The notes beneath the pieces are model-generated. The model was not told the origin of the DNA. It worked only from the letters and a program-made list of their open reading frames with translations, and did no database searches. Both the position numbers and the translations under genes were made by a program. This document shows positions 6,800-16,554 of a stretch of DNA of 64,000 nt, piece by piece; the stretch's first letter is position 1, and each line of letters begins with the position of its first letter. This DNA comes from Thioglobus_A sp964344985 (GTDB lineage Bacteria; Pseudomonadota; Gammaproteobacteria; PS1; Pseudothioglobaceae): the NCBI GenBank assembly GCA_964344985.1, contig CAYFPI010000003.1:1-64000 (forward strand), in the 5' to 3' direction.

Positions 6800-8314
6800 A
6801 TGCCAACATCTGAAGCGTTTAATACGATTTTAAACTTAATGCCAGTTTTGTTTATTTGGCTATTAGGAATTGTATTTGCCGTTATCGTATCAACGTTTAT
6901 ATTTGATATTAGTCAGAGCAAAAACGCCATCTTAAAAAACTATCCGGTTGTTGGGCATTTTCGTTATTTATTTAGTACTTTGGGCGAGTTTTTTCGCCAG
7001 TATTTCTTTGCCATGGATAGAGAAGAAATGCCATTTAATCGTGCTGAGCGTGAGTGGGTGAATCGAGCGTCTAAAGGTAAAGACAATACCATTGCATTCG
7101 GATCTACTAAAAATCTGAACACACCTGGTTCTAGTATATTTATTAACTGTCCGTTTCCAACACTGGATAGTGATGCTGTAGAAACCAAAGTAGTAACTAT
7201 TGGCGAGGGTTATAGTGAAAATCCTTATGCCGCTAAATCAATATTTAATATTTCAGGCATGAGTTATGGTGCTATTTCTAAGCCGGCTATATTGGCTCTG
7301 TCAAATGGTGCGAAAATGGCGGGATGTTGGATGAATACAGGTGAGGGTGGCCTTAGCTCTTATCATTTAGAGGGTGGGGCAGATTTGGTGTTTCAAATCG
7401 GTACAGCAAAATACGGCGTTAGAAATGAAGATGGTAGTCTAAGTCGAAAAAAACTGAAAAAAATTGCTCAGCATAACCAGGTAAAAATGTTTGAGATCAA
7501 AGTTTCACAAGGTGCTAAACCAGGTAAGGGTGGTATTTTGCCAGGGGTTAAGATAACTAATGAGATTTCAGCCATTAGAGGTATTCCCAAAGGGGAGGAT
7601 TCAATCTCTCCAAATCGCCATGTTGAAGTGTCAAATGCTAGTGAGTTATTAGACATGATTAACCTTGTGCGTGATATCACCCAAAAGCCAGTAGGGTTTA
7701 AAACGGTGATTGGCCATATTAGATGGCTTGATTCTTTATTGAAAGAAGTTGATAAGCGTGGCGAATCTTCAGCACCTGATTTTATTACTGTTGATGGTGG
7801 TGATGGTGGTACGGGTGCGGCGCCTATGGCGCTTATGGACAATGTTGGTCTAACACTTAAAGAGGCCTTGCCTTTAGTGGTAGATAAAATTTTACAACAT
7901 GGATTGGAAGACAGAATTAAGGTTATTGCTTCAGGTAAGATGATTACTCCAGCTGATGTGGCTTGGGCGATTTGTGCAGGTGCTGATTTTGTTACCTCTG
8001 CAAGAGGCTTTATGTTCTCTATTGGCTGCATTCAATCATTAAAGTGTAATAAAAATACTTGCCCAACTGGAATAACCACACACAATAAACGTTTGCAAAA
8101 AGGCTTAAACCCTAAAAGTAAAGCTGTTAAAGTTAGTAATTATGTGGCCAATATGACCAGTGCAGTAGAAACTATCGCTCACTCTTGTGGTGTAAAAGAA
8201 GTGAGAAGTTTGAATCGAACGCACGTTAGAATTGTGCAAATCAATGGAAAATCTATTCCTATGAATGAACTGTGTCCAGTATGCAGTGAAGGAGAAATAA
8301 ATGAAAGCGTCTGA
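6800..8314 (+). CDS. FMN-binding glutamate synthase-like protein
   Basis: 504 residues with a GGGGGAATA ribosome site. Residues about 10-35 form a membrane anchor (MPVLFIWLLGIVFAVIV). The remainder is the FMN barrel and Fe-S region of the glutamate synthase large subunit: FNISGMSYGAIS, GEGGLSSYH, TVDGGDGGTGAAP, and a 3Fe-4S-type cluster site CIQSLKCNKNTCPTG near residue 412. The glutaminase domain of real GOGAT is absent, so this belongs to the stand-alone GltB2-like group, whose substrate is not settled. It overlaps the ThDP enzyme gene by 14 nt and begins a three-gene cassette. Confidence 0.88.
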   Translation: MPTSEAFNTILNLMPVLFIWLLGIVFAVIVSTFIFDISQSKNAILKNYPVVGHFRYLFSTLGEFFRQYFFAMDREEMPFNRAEREWVNRASKGKDNTIAFGSTKNLNTPGSSIFINCPFPTLDSDAVETKVVTIGEGYSENPYAAKSIFNISGMSYGAISKPAILALSNGAKMAGCWMNTGEGGLSSYHLEGGADLVFQIGTAKYGVRNEDGSLSRKKLKKIAQHNQVKMFEIKVSQGAKPGKGGILPGVKITNEISAIRGIPKGEDSISPNRHVEVSNASELLDMINLVRDITQKPVGFKTVIGHIRWLDSLLKEVDKRGESSAPDFITVDGGDGGTGAAPMALMDNVGLTLKEALPLVVDKILQHGLEDRIKVIASGKMITPADVAWAICAGADFVTSARGFMFSIGCIQSLKCNKNTCPTGITTHNKRLQKGLNPKSKAVKVSNYVANMTSAVETIAHSCGVKEVRSLNRTHVRIVQINGKSIPMNELCPVCSEGEINESV

Positions 8315-9938
8315 TTTATTTGTAAAAGCATTAGAAAATGAAGGAGTGGAGTATATCTTTGGTATTCCAGGTGAAGAAAATCTAGATCTTCTTGACTCGC
8401 TTAGAGATTCATCTATTAAATTTATCTTGACCCGCCATGAGCAAGCTGCGGCGTTTATGGCGGCTACTTATGGCCGACTAACAGGTAGGGCTGGCGTATG
8501 TTTGGCTACACTTGGCCCGGGTGCTACCAATTTAGTAACAGCTATTGCTTACGCTCAATTGGGTGGTATGCCAATGGTGGTTATTACAGGGCAAAAACCT
8601 ATCAAAGCAGGATTGCAAGGAAAATTCCAAGTATTAGACATTGTAAGAATGATGGAGCCTTTAGTAAAGGACTCTGATCAAATTGCTTATGGTAGACAGA
8701 TACCTTCATTGGTAAGAGGTGCATTTCGTATTGCCGAGGAAGAGCGCCCAGGTGCAGTGCATTTAGAATTACCAGAAGACATCGCCAGAGAAAACGTTGA
8801 AAATGAAAACATCTTTCCAAGGCAAACTATTCACAGGTTGTTTGCAACTGATAGAGCAATTGAAAAAGCAGCTGCAGTAATAACCAAGTCTAAAAGACCT
8901 TTGTTATTGGTCGGTGCTGGTGCAAATAGAAAACGTATTAGAGAGGCGCTATCTGCATTTTTAGATAAAACTGAAATACTGTTTTTCAACACACAAATGG
9001 GTAAAGGTGCTTTGAGTGGCAATGTTGATAAGTTTATTGGCACAGCAGCATTCTCAAGTAAAGATTATGTACATGAAGCTATTAAAAAAGCTGATTTAAT
9101 TATTAATGTTGGGCATGATATTGTTGAAAAACCGCCTTTTTTAATGAAAGGTGATGAGCAGCAAGTTATCCATATTAATTTTCATTCTGCAGAAATTAAA
9201 GATATTTATTACCCACAAGTTGAAATTATTGGTGATATTAGTAATTCTATTTCTAGATTAACCGATGCTTTACATGGTTGTATTAATTGTGATACTCGGT
9301 GGGTTGATAAAATACGTGATCGTATAAAAGCAGCAATTCATTCCCTGGATAATGACCCATCTTTTCCGATGTTGCCACAAAGAGTGGTTTCGGATGTGCG
9401 CAAGGTGATGGGCGCTAAAGACATTGTTAGCCTTGATAATGGCATGTTTAAACTTTGGTTTGCAAGGCATTACCATACACGTAGCCCAAATACTTTATTG
9501 TTAGATAATGCATTAGCCACGATGGGAGCTGGCTTACCGTCAGCAATAACCTGTTGTTTAATGAAACCTAGCAGGCGCGTACTTGCAGTTTGTGGTGATG
9601 GCGGGTTTATGATGAATTCCCAAGAGTTAGAAACTGCGGTTAGATGTCAGTTGAATCTGGTTGTGCTTATTTTTAATGATAGTGCTTATGGCATGATTAA
9701 ATGGAAGCAAGCTGGGCAAGAGTTGCCAAATTTTGCGCTTGATTTTAATAATCCTGATTTTGTCATGTATGCGCAAAGTTACGGCGCTACTGGACATAGG
9801 ATAAGCGCTAGCGATGAATTAGTTCCAGTAATGGAAAAAGCATTTGTTGATGGTGGTGTGCATGTGATTGATTTGCCAATTGATTATTCACAAAACACCA
9901 AAACATTGTTAGATGATTTAAAACAATTTGATGGTTAA
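8301..9938 (+). CDS. Acetolactate synthase-like ThDP enzyme
   Basis: 545 residues. The ThDP-binding glutamate is Glu47 (TRHEQAAAF). The C-terminal ThDP/Mg motif VCGDGGFMMN lies near residue 430, with NDSAYGMIKWKQ following. The full three-domain order (PYR, central, PP) is present, with length similar to catabolic AlsS. No regulatory small subunit and no other ilv gene is nearby, so branched-chain amino acid synthesis is not supported by context. The Shine-Dalgarno GAAGGAGAA lies inside the preceding gene. Coupling to an aldehyde dehydrogenase suggests a 2-oxoacid decarboxylase or carboligase whose product is an aldehyde. Confidence 0.85.
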   Translation: MKASDLFVKALENEGVEYIFGIPGEENLDLLDSLRDSSIKFILTRHEQAAAFMAATYGRLTGRAGVCLATLGPGATNLVTAIAYAQLGGMPMVVITGQKPIKAGLQGKFQVLDIVRMMEPLVKDSDQIAYGRQIPSLVRGAFRIAEEERPGAVHLELPEDIARENVENENIFPRQTIHRLFATDRAIEKAAAVITKSKRPLLLVGAGANRKRIREALSAFLDKTEILFFNTQMGKGALSGNVDKFIGTAAFSSKDYVHEAIKKADLIINVGHDIVEKPPFLMKGDEQQVIHINFHSAEIKDIYYPQVEIIGDISNSISRLTDALHGCINCDTRWVDKIRDRIKAAIHSLDNDPSFPMLPQRVVSDVRKVMGAKDIVSLDNGMFKLWFARHYHTRSPNTLLLDNALATMGAGLPSAITCCLMKPSRRVLAVCGDGGFMMNSQELETAVRCQLNLVVLIFNDSAYGMIKWKQAGQELPNFALDFNNPDFVMYAQSYGATGHRISASDELVPVMEKAFVDGGVHVIDLPIDYSQNTKTLLDDLKQFDG

Positions 9939-9947
9939 GACAAGGTA

Positions 9948-11330
9948 ATGACAGTGGAAAAGTTAATTGTTAATCAAGCTTACACGGGTGAAGTGTTAGC
10001 CGAGTTGGAAATGCACAATGCTGTGCAAGTAGATGGCATGCTCTCTAAAGCTCAAAATTTACACAAAAGTGGCTGCTTAGATATCGGTGAGCGCGTTAGT
10101 ATTTTGCAAAAATTGGCTAAATTGATTGATGCTGAACATGAGGACTTCTCTCGTTTAATTGCCAATGAGGGTGGAAAGCCTATTCGTGATGCAAGGGTGG
10201 AAGTAACACGTGCTGTCAATGGTATACATATTGCCATTAGTGAGATTGAAAATAGCAAAGGTGTTAAGATACCAATGGATTTAAGCGCTGCAGGTGCAGG
10301 CCATGAGGCTTTTACTATTTTGGAGCCAATCGGTGTGGTAGTGGCGGTTAGCGCTTTTAATCATCCGCTTAATTTAGCTATCCACCAAGTGATTCCTGCA
10401 GTGGCTAGCGGCTGTCCAGTAATTATTAAACCGGCATCTGTTACTCCACTATGTTGTTTGCGTTTGGTTGAGCTTATTAAACAAGCTGGCCTGCCAGACG
10501 GATGGGCTCAAGTGGCGCTTACTAATAGAGAAAATTCGGAAAAATTGGTCATCGATCCACGTGTGGCATTTTTTAGTTTTATCGGTTCAGCCAAGGTTGG
10601 TTGGTATCTTAAATCTAAACTTTCACCAGGTACACGTTGCGCTTTAGAACACGGCGGTGTTGCACCACTGATTTTTGATAAATATGCAGATGAAGAGGGT
10701 TTTGTTGATGGTGTAGTGAAAGCCAGTATGTATCATTCAGGCCAAGTGTGTGTCTCTGTGCAAAGGGTTTATGTGCCAGAAGACAGAGTTAAAGAGTTGT
10801 CGCAAAAAATTGCAAATGTGGCTAGCAAACAAGTGGTAGGTGATGCTATTGATGAGAATAGTGATTTAGGTCCGTTAATCCTACCAAAAGAGACTGATCG
10901 AATTGAGGCTTGGGTGAGCGAGGCTATCGATGAAGGTGCGCAGTTAATAACAGGTGGAAAGCGTATTAATAAGGTTAGCTATGAACCGACGGTTTTATTA
11001 AATCCATCCAAGAGTTCAAAAGTATCAACTCAAGAGGTTTTTGGTCCTGTCGTGTGTGTATATGGCTATAAAAATATAGAAGACGCTATTAAAGATGCTA
11101 ATAGTTTAGATGTTTCATTTCAATCTTCTATTTTTAGTGACGATGCTGAATTAGCAATGAATGTGGCTAAAAAGTTGGAGGCCAGTGCGGTCATGATTAA
11201 TGACTACACTACCTTTAGAGTGGATTGGATGCCATTTGCTGGGCGTAAACATTCCGGTTATGGCATTGGTGGCATTGGCTATACAATGCGCGATATGCTA
11301 GAACACAAAATGATTGTAATTAAAGATTAG
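9948..11330 (+). CDS. NAD(P)-dependent aldehyde dehydrogenase
   Basis: 460 residues, the usual length of the superfamily. Catalytic residues are visible: Asn138 (FNHP), Lys161 (IIKPAS), Glu234 (LEHGG) and nucleophile Cys268 (GQVCVS). It begins 9 nt after the ThDP enzyme gene and ends the cassette; msbA converges from the other side. The substrate cannot be read from sequence, but the upstream ThDP enzyme could supply an aldehyde. The cysteine-containing segment is closer to succinate-semialdehyde or glyceraldehyde-3-phosphate (non-phosphorylating) types than to betaine aldehyde dehydrogenases; this is a weak impression. Confidence 0.9.
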   Translation: MTVEKLIVNQAYTGEVLAELEMHNAVQVDGMLSKAQNLHKSGCLDIGERVSILQKLAKLIDAEHEDFSRLIANEGGKPIRDARVEVTRAVNGIHIAISEIENSKGVKIPMDLSAAGAGHEAFTILEPIGVVVAVSAFNHPLNLAIHQVIPAVASGCPVIIKPASVTPLCCLRLVELIKQAGLPDGWAQVALTNRENSEKLVIDPRVAFFSFIGSAKVGWYLKSKLSPGTRCALEHGGVAPLIFDKYADEEGFVDGVVKASMYHSGQVCVSVQRVYVPEDRVKELSQKIANVASKQVVGDAIDENSDLGPLILPKETDRIEAWVSEAIDEGAQLITGGKRINKVSYEPTVLLNPSKSSKVSTQEVFGPVVCVYGYKNIEDAIKDANSLDVSFQSSIFSDDAELAMNVAKKLEASAVMINDYTTFRVDWMPFAGRKHSGYGIGGIGYTMRDMLEHKMIVIKD

Positions 11331-11370
11331 CGCCATGGGCTTTATCTTTGTGCCCAAGTTTGTCAGACCA

Positions 11371-13080
11371 CTACAGTTTGTACAGTGTTGCGTATTCACC
11401 TTGTTGATCAAGCAGTTCTTGGTGAGAGCCTTGTTCTATAATATCGCCCTGTCTCAGAACAATAATTCGATCGGCTTTTTGAATGGTTGATAGGCGGTGA
11501 GCGATAATAATCGTGGTTCTATCTTTTTGCATTTCATCAATAGCGGCTTGAACCTGCTTTTCAGTGGCTGAATCTAGTGCTGAGGTAGCTTCATCTAAAA
11601 TTAAAATTGGACTGTCTTTGGCAATGGCTCTAGCAATGGCCAAGCGTTGACGCTGACCACCAGAAAGTTTGGTGCCATTTTCTCCAATTGGTGTATCAAA
11701 TTGATACTCTAAGTCATTGATAAAATCTGAAGCATTAGCAGATTGTGCTGCATTTTGAATGGTTGCATTATTCATACTCTCAAGCTGACCCAATGCAATA
11801 TTTCCTTTTACTGTGTCATTAAATAAACGCACATTTTGATCAACAAAAGATATTTGTGATCTGAGAGAATCGATTTCATAATCATTAATATCGACACCGT
11901 CAATGGTAATAGAGCCTGAATTTGGCGTGTAGAAACGAGTAATTAGTTGAATAATAGTGGTCTTTCCACTGCCTGTAGAGCCAACCAGGGCAATGGTTTC
12001 TCCTGATTTAATATCAAGATTAATGTTATTAAGCACTGGTGAGTCAGCATTGTATCCAAAACAAACGTTGTTGAATTTGATAGTGCCTTTGGATTTTTTC
12101 AGCTGTTGAGTGCCGAGATTTTTCTCTTCTTGTTCATCAATCAGTCCAAATACGCTTTCACCTGCAGCCATGGCTGTTTGTAGTGGTTTATTGATATTGA
12201 CTAGATTTTTAGCAGGCTTGACCAACATGCCCATGGCAGTAAAGAAAGATAAAAAATCACCCGCACTCATTTGCAGTTTGGTTGCTGAGAAATACACTAC
12301 GCTAGCTAGAGAAAGACCAATCAGCATATTAACAAAACCAGTATTAAAAGCGCCTGTCATATCAACCTTGAAACGTTGTTGACGTATGTTTTTGATTAAG
12401 TTGCTAAATTTAGTACTTTCTTGTTGTTGCGCATGATAGATTTTAACTAAAGAGCTGCCAGAGATATTTTCATCCAATAAGTGCGTCATATTACCCATGG
12501 ATTGCTGGACTTTGGTGCTTGCACTGCGCATGCGATTTGAAGAAAGTTTGACCGCTAAATATACTAAGGGTAGTAATATTGCAAGTGATAAACTCAGCTG
12601 CCAATTTTTATAAAATAAATAACCAATTAGAATAATCACACTAAGTGATGATTTTATAAAATCAAGCCAAATGGTAGAGGCTGCTGCTGCGATTTGCTCT
12701 ACATCAAAAGTTAGTTTTGATAGGGTTTTTCCGGTAGGGTGCTTGTCAAAATAAGATTTTGGAAGTTTAAGTAATTTGGCAAACATGTCTTTGCGCAAAT
12801 CCATAATAACCTTGTTTGATACCCAAGAGCTGGCAGCTGTTGAAGTTAGGGCAAAAATAGAGCTTAAAAGGATAACGCCAAACAGCGCTGTTGCATAAAG
12901 TAGGGCGGTTTGAGAGTTACGATCACTGGAAAATAGATCATCAACAATACGACCTGTAATTTCAGGGATGGAGCTTTCAAGTGCAGTTGCAAGCATCATC
13001 ATTATTGAAGTAAAGATGAGTTTGCCAATATGAGGCTTTAAATAGACAAAAAGTCGCGAGACAAACTGCTTGTATTGCAT
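11371..13080 (-). CDS. msbA: Lipid A export ABC transporter MsbA
   Basis: 569 residues as a half-transporter. An N-terminal transmembrane region of six helices (about residues 15-300) is fused to one ATPase domain. Walker A is GSTGSGKTT near residue 367, the signature is LSGGQRQRLAIARA, and Walker B is ILILDEATSALD, followed by the H-loop IIAHRLSTI. MsbA flips lipid A-core from the inner to the outer leaflet of the inner membrane. It stands alone: convergent with the aldehyde dehydrogenase, divergent from pyrG, and without lpxK downstream. A generic multidrug exporter of the same family is the alternative. Confidence 0.85.
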   Translation of the reverse strand: MQYKQFVSRLFVYLKPHIGKLIFTSIMMMLATALESSIPEITGRIVDDLFSSDRNSQTALLYATALFGVILLSSIFALTSTAASSWVSNKVIMDLRKDMFAKLLKLPKSYFDKHPTGKTLSKLTFDVEQIAAAASTIWLDFIKSSLSVIILIGYLFYKNWQLSLSLAILLPLVYLAVKLSSNRMRSASTKVQQSMGNMTHLLDENISGSSLVKIYHAQQQESTKFSNLIKNIRQQRFKVDMTGAFNTGFVNMLIGLSLASVVYFSATKLQMSAGDFLSFFTAMGMLVKPAKNLVNINKPLQTAMAAGESVFGLIDEQEEKNLGTQQLKKSKGTIKFNNVCFGYNADSPVLNNINLDIKSGETIALVGSTGSGKTTIIQLITRFYTPNSGSITIDGVDINDYEIDSLRSQISFVDQNVRLFNDTVKGNIALGQLESMNNATIQNAAQSANASDFINDLEYQFDTPIGENGTKLSGGQRQRLAIARAIAKDSPILILDEATSALDSATEKQVQAAIDEMQKDRTTIIIAHRLSTIQKADRIIVLRQGDIIEQGSHQELLDQQGEYATLYKL

Positions 13081-13160
13081 TTTTTAAAAAAATTAATTTC
13101 GACAGTTCCATATTCTACACAGTTTTGGGTATCATAACCATTTCAACTTTGTTACTTTTC

Positions 13161-14801
13161 ATGGCAACAAAATACATCTTTATTACTGGTGGTGTGGTCT
13201 CTTCATTAGGCAAGGGAATCGCCTCTGCATCTTTAGCATCTATTTTAGAATCTCGTGGTCTTAACGTTACCATGTTAAAGCTAGATCCGTATATCAATGT
13301 TGATCCTGGAACCATGAGTCCATTTCAACATGGTGAGGTATTTGTAACTAACGACGGCGCAGAAACTGATCTTGATCTTGGGCATTATGAGCGTTTTATT
13401 CGTCAGCAATTAGGCAAGAAAAACAACTTTACTGCAGGTCGTGTGTATGAAAATGTTATTGAACGCGAGCGTCGCGGTGATTATTTAGGCGCCACTGTTC
13501 AGATTATTCCGCACATTACTAATGAAATTAAAACTCTAGCACAAGCGGGTGCACAAGGTGCCGATGTTGCTTTGGTGGAAATTGGTGGAACGGCAGGTGA
13601 TATTGAGTCATTGCCATTTATGGAAGCGATCAGACAAATGAGTCTTGAGCTGGGTCGTGAAAATACATTGTTTATTCATTTAACACTACTGCCTTATATT
13701 AAAGTGGCTGGAGAGTTGAAAACCAAACCGACACAACACTCTGTTAAAGAATTAAGAGGTATTGGTATTCAGCCAGATATTCTAATTTGTCGTTCAGAGC
13801 ATGAACTGCCCGAAGCTGAGAGGGCGAAAATCGCACTATTTACCAACGTAGAAACAGATTCGGTGTTTACTTCACTTGATGTTGATACCATTTATAAGGT
13901 TCCAAGAGCATTGCATGAGCAAGGTTTAGATGATGTTGTAGTTAAAAAACTATCCATTGATTGCAAGCCAACAGATTTGAGTGAGTGGGATAACGTAATT
14001 AAAAAGTTACACACACCAACCTCTAGTGTTGATATTGCCATGGTGGGTAAATACATGGACTTAACAGAGGCGTATAAATCACTATCTGAAGCGTTGTTGC
14101 ATGCTGGCATTAATACCGCTACAAAAGTTAATATTCATTATTTTGATTCTGAAGAAATTGAAAAAAATGGCACTGATTGTCTAAGCGAGATGAGCGCTAT
14201 TTTGGTGCCTGGTGGTTTTGGAAATCGTGGCGTGGAAGGAAAAATTGCAACGGTTAAATATGCACGTGAAAACAATGTTCCATATCTGGGCATCTGCTTA
14301 GGTATGCAAGTAGCCGTTATTGAGTATGCGCGTCATGTGGCAGGTATGACAGATGCTAATAGTACAGAATTTAACGAATCAACACCTTATCCAGTGGTTG
14401 GTTTGATTACTGAGTGGCAAGATGAAGATGGTTCTATCCAAACACGAAATGAAGAGTCTGACTTAGGTGGCACCATGCGTCTTGGTGGTCAGGAGTGTGC
14501 ATTAGTAAGTGGTACCAAATCACGAGAGATTTACGCACAAGATGTTATTACTGAGCGACATCGTCATCGTTATGAGGTTAATAATACATTGATTAAGCAA
14601 GTAGAAGAGGCTGGTTTAATCATTTCTGGAAAATCTATTGATGGCTCTTTGGTTGAGATGGTAGAGGTTAAAGATCATCCTTGGTTTGTAGCTTGTCAGT
14701 TCCATCCGGAGTTTACCTCGACACCACGTGATGGTCATCCACTGTTTGAGAGTTTTATTAATGCAGCTAATGAAGCGCATAATTTGATTTTATCTTCATA
14801 G
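13161..14801 (+). CDS. pyrG: CTP synthase
   Basis: 546 residues from the ATG at 13161 (MATKYIFITGGVVSSLGKGI); an earlier start at 13125 adds 12 unconserved residues. The N-terminal synthetase domain carries the P-loop-like GGVVSSLGKG. The C-terminal glutaminase has LGICLGMQ with nucleophile Cys379 and the late FHPEF triad histidine/glutamate motif. It makes CTP from UTP, ATP and glutamine. kdsA and eno, often next to pyrG, are absent; a small unknown gene overlaps by one base instead. Confidence 0.98.
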   Translation: MATKYIFITGGVVSSLGKGIASASLASILESRGLNVTMLKLDPYINVDPGTMSPFQHGEVFVTNDGAETDLDLGHYERFIRQQLGKKNNFTAGRVYENVIERERRGDYLGATVQIIPHITNEIKTLAQAGAQGADVALVEIGGTAGDIESLPFMEAIRQMSLELGRENTLFIHLTLLPYIKVAGELKTKPTQHSVKELRGIGIQPDILICRSEHELPEAERAKIALFTNVETDSVFTSLDVDTIYKVPRALHEQGLDDVVVKKLSIDCKPTDLSEWDNVIKKLHTPTSSVDIAMVGKYMDLTEAYKSLSEALLHAGINTATKVNIHYFDSEEIEKNGTDCLSEMSAILVPGGFGNRGVEGKIATVKYARENNVPYLGICLGMQVAVIEYARHVAGMTDANSTEFNESTPYPVVGLITEWQDEDGSIQTRNEESDLGGTMRLGGQECALVSGTKSREIYAQDVITERHRHRYEVNNTLIKQVEEAGLIISGKSIDGSLVEMVEVKDHPWFVACQFHPEFTSTPRDGHPLFESFINAANEAHNLILSS

Positions 14802-15157
14802 TGTTTAAGGATGCTATAGAGCATTGGGGTAGTAGCGATTTTCCTAAGTATTTTAAAGCTGCTATTAAATCGCTAGAATTAAGCGATTTGCCACTAGAAA
14901 AATGCTGTAATCATAGTGCAGTTATTGACAAAAATTCATTGGATGCGATGATTTTGTCTTCCAGTTCTGATTATGAGTTTATCAATCAAAAGATCGNNNN
15001 NNNNNNTATTTTCTTTTGTGAAGTACTTTCAGGCTGTGCTTGTAGCGACGATCCGTCACAAGGCATTATTCATGAAAATTCTTACTGCGAGTTATTGGTG
15101 AGCATTAGCAGAACTAACGCACAAGCAAGTTTTACTTACGTTTCTTCCGCTTCTTAA
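14801..15157 (+). CDS. Small conserved-looking protein of unknown function, interrupted by assembly gap
   Basis: About 118 residues from a GTG that shares one base with the pyrG stop. The N-terminal half is helical and ordinary. The C-terminal half has a cysteine-rich stretch, GCACSDDPS..., followed by NSYCELLVSISRTNAQASF. Ten N bases fall in the middle (14997-15006), and the reading frame stays open across exactly 10 bases, so the gap size may be right. I cannot assign a function. The cysteine pattern suggests metal binding. Its end overlaps the convergent der gene by 26 nt. Confidence 0.65.
   Translation: MFKDAIEHWGSSDFPKYFKAAIKSLELSDLPLEKCCNHSAVIDKNSLDAMILSSSSDYEFINQKIXXXXIFFCEVLSGCACSDDPSQGIIHENSYCELLVSISRTNAQASFTYVSSAS
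14997..15006. other. Assembly gap (10 N)
   Basis: Ten undetermined bases inside the small gene after pyrG. The frame on both sides agrees with a true length of 10 or a multiple-of-three difference. Confidence 0.99.
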
Positions 15158-16544
15158 TAAATTGCATTAGTCGACGCTTCTTTGTTACTTGACGTGCACT
15201 AAGTTCATTTTTAGTGTCTTTAAAAGGGTTTTCGCCACTCTTATATTCACATCTTAGTGGTGTATTTGTCAATCTAAGCGCATCAATAAAGAAATTCTTT
15301 AAATAGCGATCATAAGCATTAGGAACGCTTTGAAGGTGGTTTCCATGAAAGGTTAGTGTTGGTGGAAAGCTATCAGTTTGATTAACGTATTTAATTTTAA
15401 GCCGTCTACCCTTAACCGGTGGCGGTTGATGGCCTTGGTTAGCCTTTTCTAAAATTTTATTTAAGACAGAGGTAGGGTATTGAGCGCCAGCATTGTTATA
15501 TGATTTGATAATCGGACCAAATAACTTGCCAACACCAGAGCCATGCAGTGCAGAAATATAATGCACACTTGCATAATTAACAAATGAAAGTTTAACGTCT
15601 AATTTTCGTTTAACTTCAGATTTTTGATAATCATCAAGACCATCCCATTTATTAATAGCAATCAGTAGTGCTCTGCCTTTGTCAGCAATCATGCCGAGTA
15701 GTGTTGCGTCTTGCTCAGTAACGCCTTCATGAGCATCTAGCACTAGAATAACTACTTGCGACCTATCTAGCGCTTCAATGGCTTTAATGATTGAAAAAAT
15801 TTCGATTTTTTCATGAGTAGAGCGTTTACGTCTAATACCAGCTGTATCGATTAGTGTGTATTTTTGCCCTTCACGTTCAAAAGGAATGTAGATACTGTCA
15901 CGAGTTGTGCCAGGAAGATCGATTGCCAATACTCGTTCTTCACCCAGGATTCTATTAATAAGTGTTGATTTTCCAACATTAGGTCTGCCAAGTACAGCAA
16001 CAGCAATACCTTCCACTTCTTCAGTGTCGTCATCCTCATCGTTTTGTGGTAGCATAGGTAGGGTGTTTTCAATTAATTCACCAATACCTTGTCCATGCTC
16101 TGCTGAAATTAATCTAGGCTCACCTAGGCCAAGCTCATAAAACTCAGCAGCAGTAGTTTCATTTAGTCCTTCAGCTTTATTACATACCAAGACAATATCA
16201 CGCTTTAATCGTCTCAATTGAGAGGCAATTTCTAAATCTAGCCCAATAACACCATCTCTAGCATTAACAATAAAATAGATAACGTCAGATTCTTCTAAAG
16301 CAGCAAGCACTTGTCCTTGAATGCCGCTATCAACAATGTTGTCTTCGTTGGTTAATCCACCAGTATCAATAATGGTGGCAAAAGTTTCGCTGTCTTCATC
16401 TAGCAGAACTTCAGCATATTGACGATCACGTGTTAGGCCTTCAAAGTCTGATACTAGCGCTTGGCGAGAATTACTTAGTCTATTGAATAAAGTGGACTTA
16501 CCAACATTAGGCCGTCCAACAAGTGAAATAACAGGAAAGCCCAT
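15132..16544 (-). CDS. der: Ribosome biogenesis GTPase Der (EngA)
   Basis: 470 residues with two tandem GTPase domains. Each has a GRPNVGKST P-loop (near residues 8-15 and about 186), DTGG or DTAG switch motifs, and N/TKxD-type specificity motifs (NKAE and NKWD). A C-terminal KH-like domain is followed by a basic tail (KKRRLMQFIKKRKKRK). Der is needed for 50S subunit maturation. It follows yfgM by 10 nt; the bamB gene that usually lies between them in Enterobacteria is not here. Confidence 0.98.
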   Translation of the reverse strand: MGFPVISLVGRPNVGKSTLFNRLSNSRQALVSDFEGLTRDRQYAEVLLDEDSETFATIIDTGGLTNEDNIVDSGIQGQVLAALEESDVIYFIVNARDGVIGLDLEIASQLRRLKRDIVLVCNKAEGLNETTAAEFYELGLGEPRLISAEHGQGIGELIENTLPMLPQNDEDDDTEEVEGIAVAVLGRPNVGKSTLINRILGEERVLAIDLPGTTRDSIYIPFEREGQKYTLIDTAGIRRKRSTHEKIEIFSIIKAIEALDRSQVVILVLDAHEGVTEQDATLLGMIADKGRALLIAINKWDGLDDYQKSEVKRKLDVKLSFVNYASVHYISALHGSGVGKLFGPIIKSYNNAGAQYPTSVLNKILEKANQGHQPPPVKGRRLKIKYVNQTDSFPPTLTFHGNHLQSVPNAYDRYLKNFFIDALRLTNTPLRCEYKSGENPFKDTKNELSARQVTKKRRLMQFIKKRKKRK

Positions 16545-16554
16545 AAGGAATTAT

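Noticed and set aside
8301..9938. Assignment of the ThDP enzyme to valine/isoleucine synthesis (ilvB/ilvI)
   Set aside because: No small subunit or other ilv genes are adjacent and the operon partners do not fit.
13125..13160. Earlier pyrG start
   Set aside because: Adds 12 residues before the universally conserved N-terminus MATKYIFITGG.
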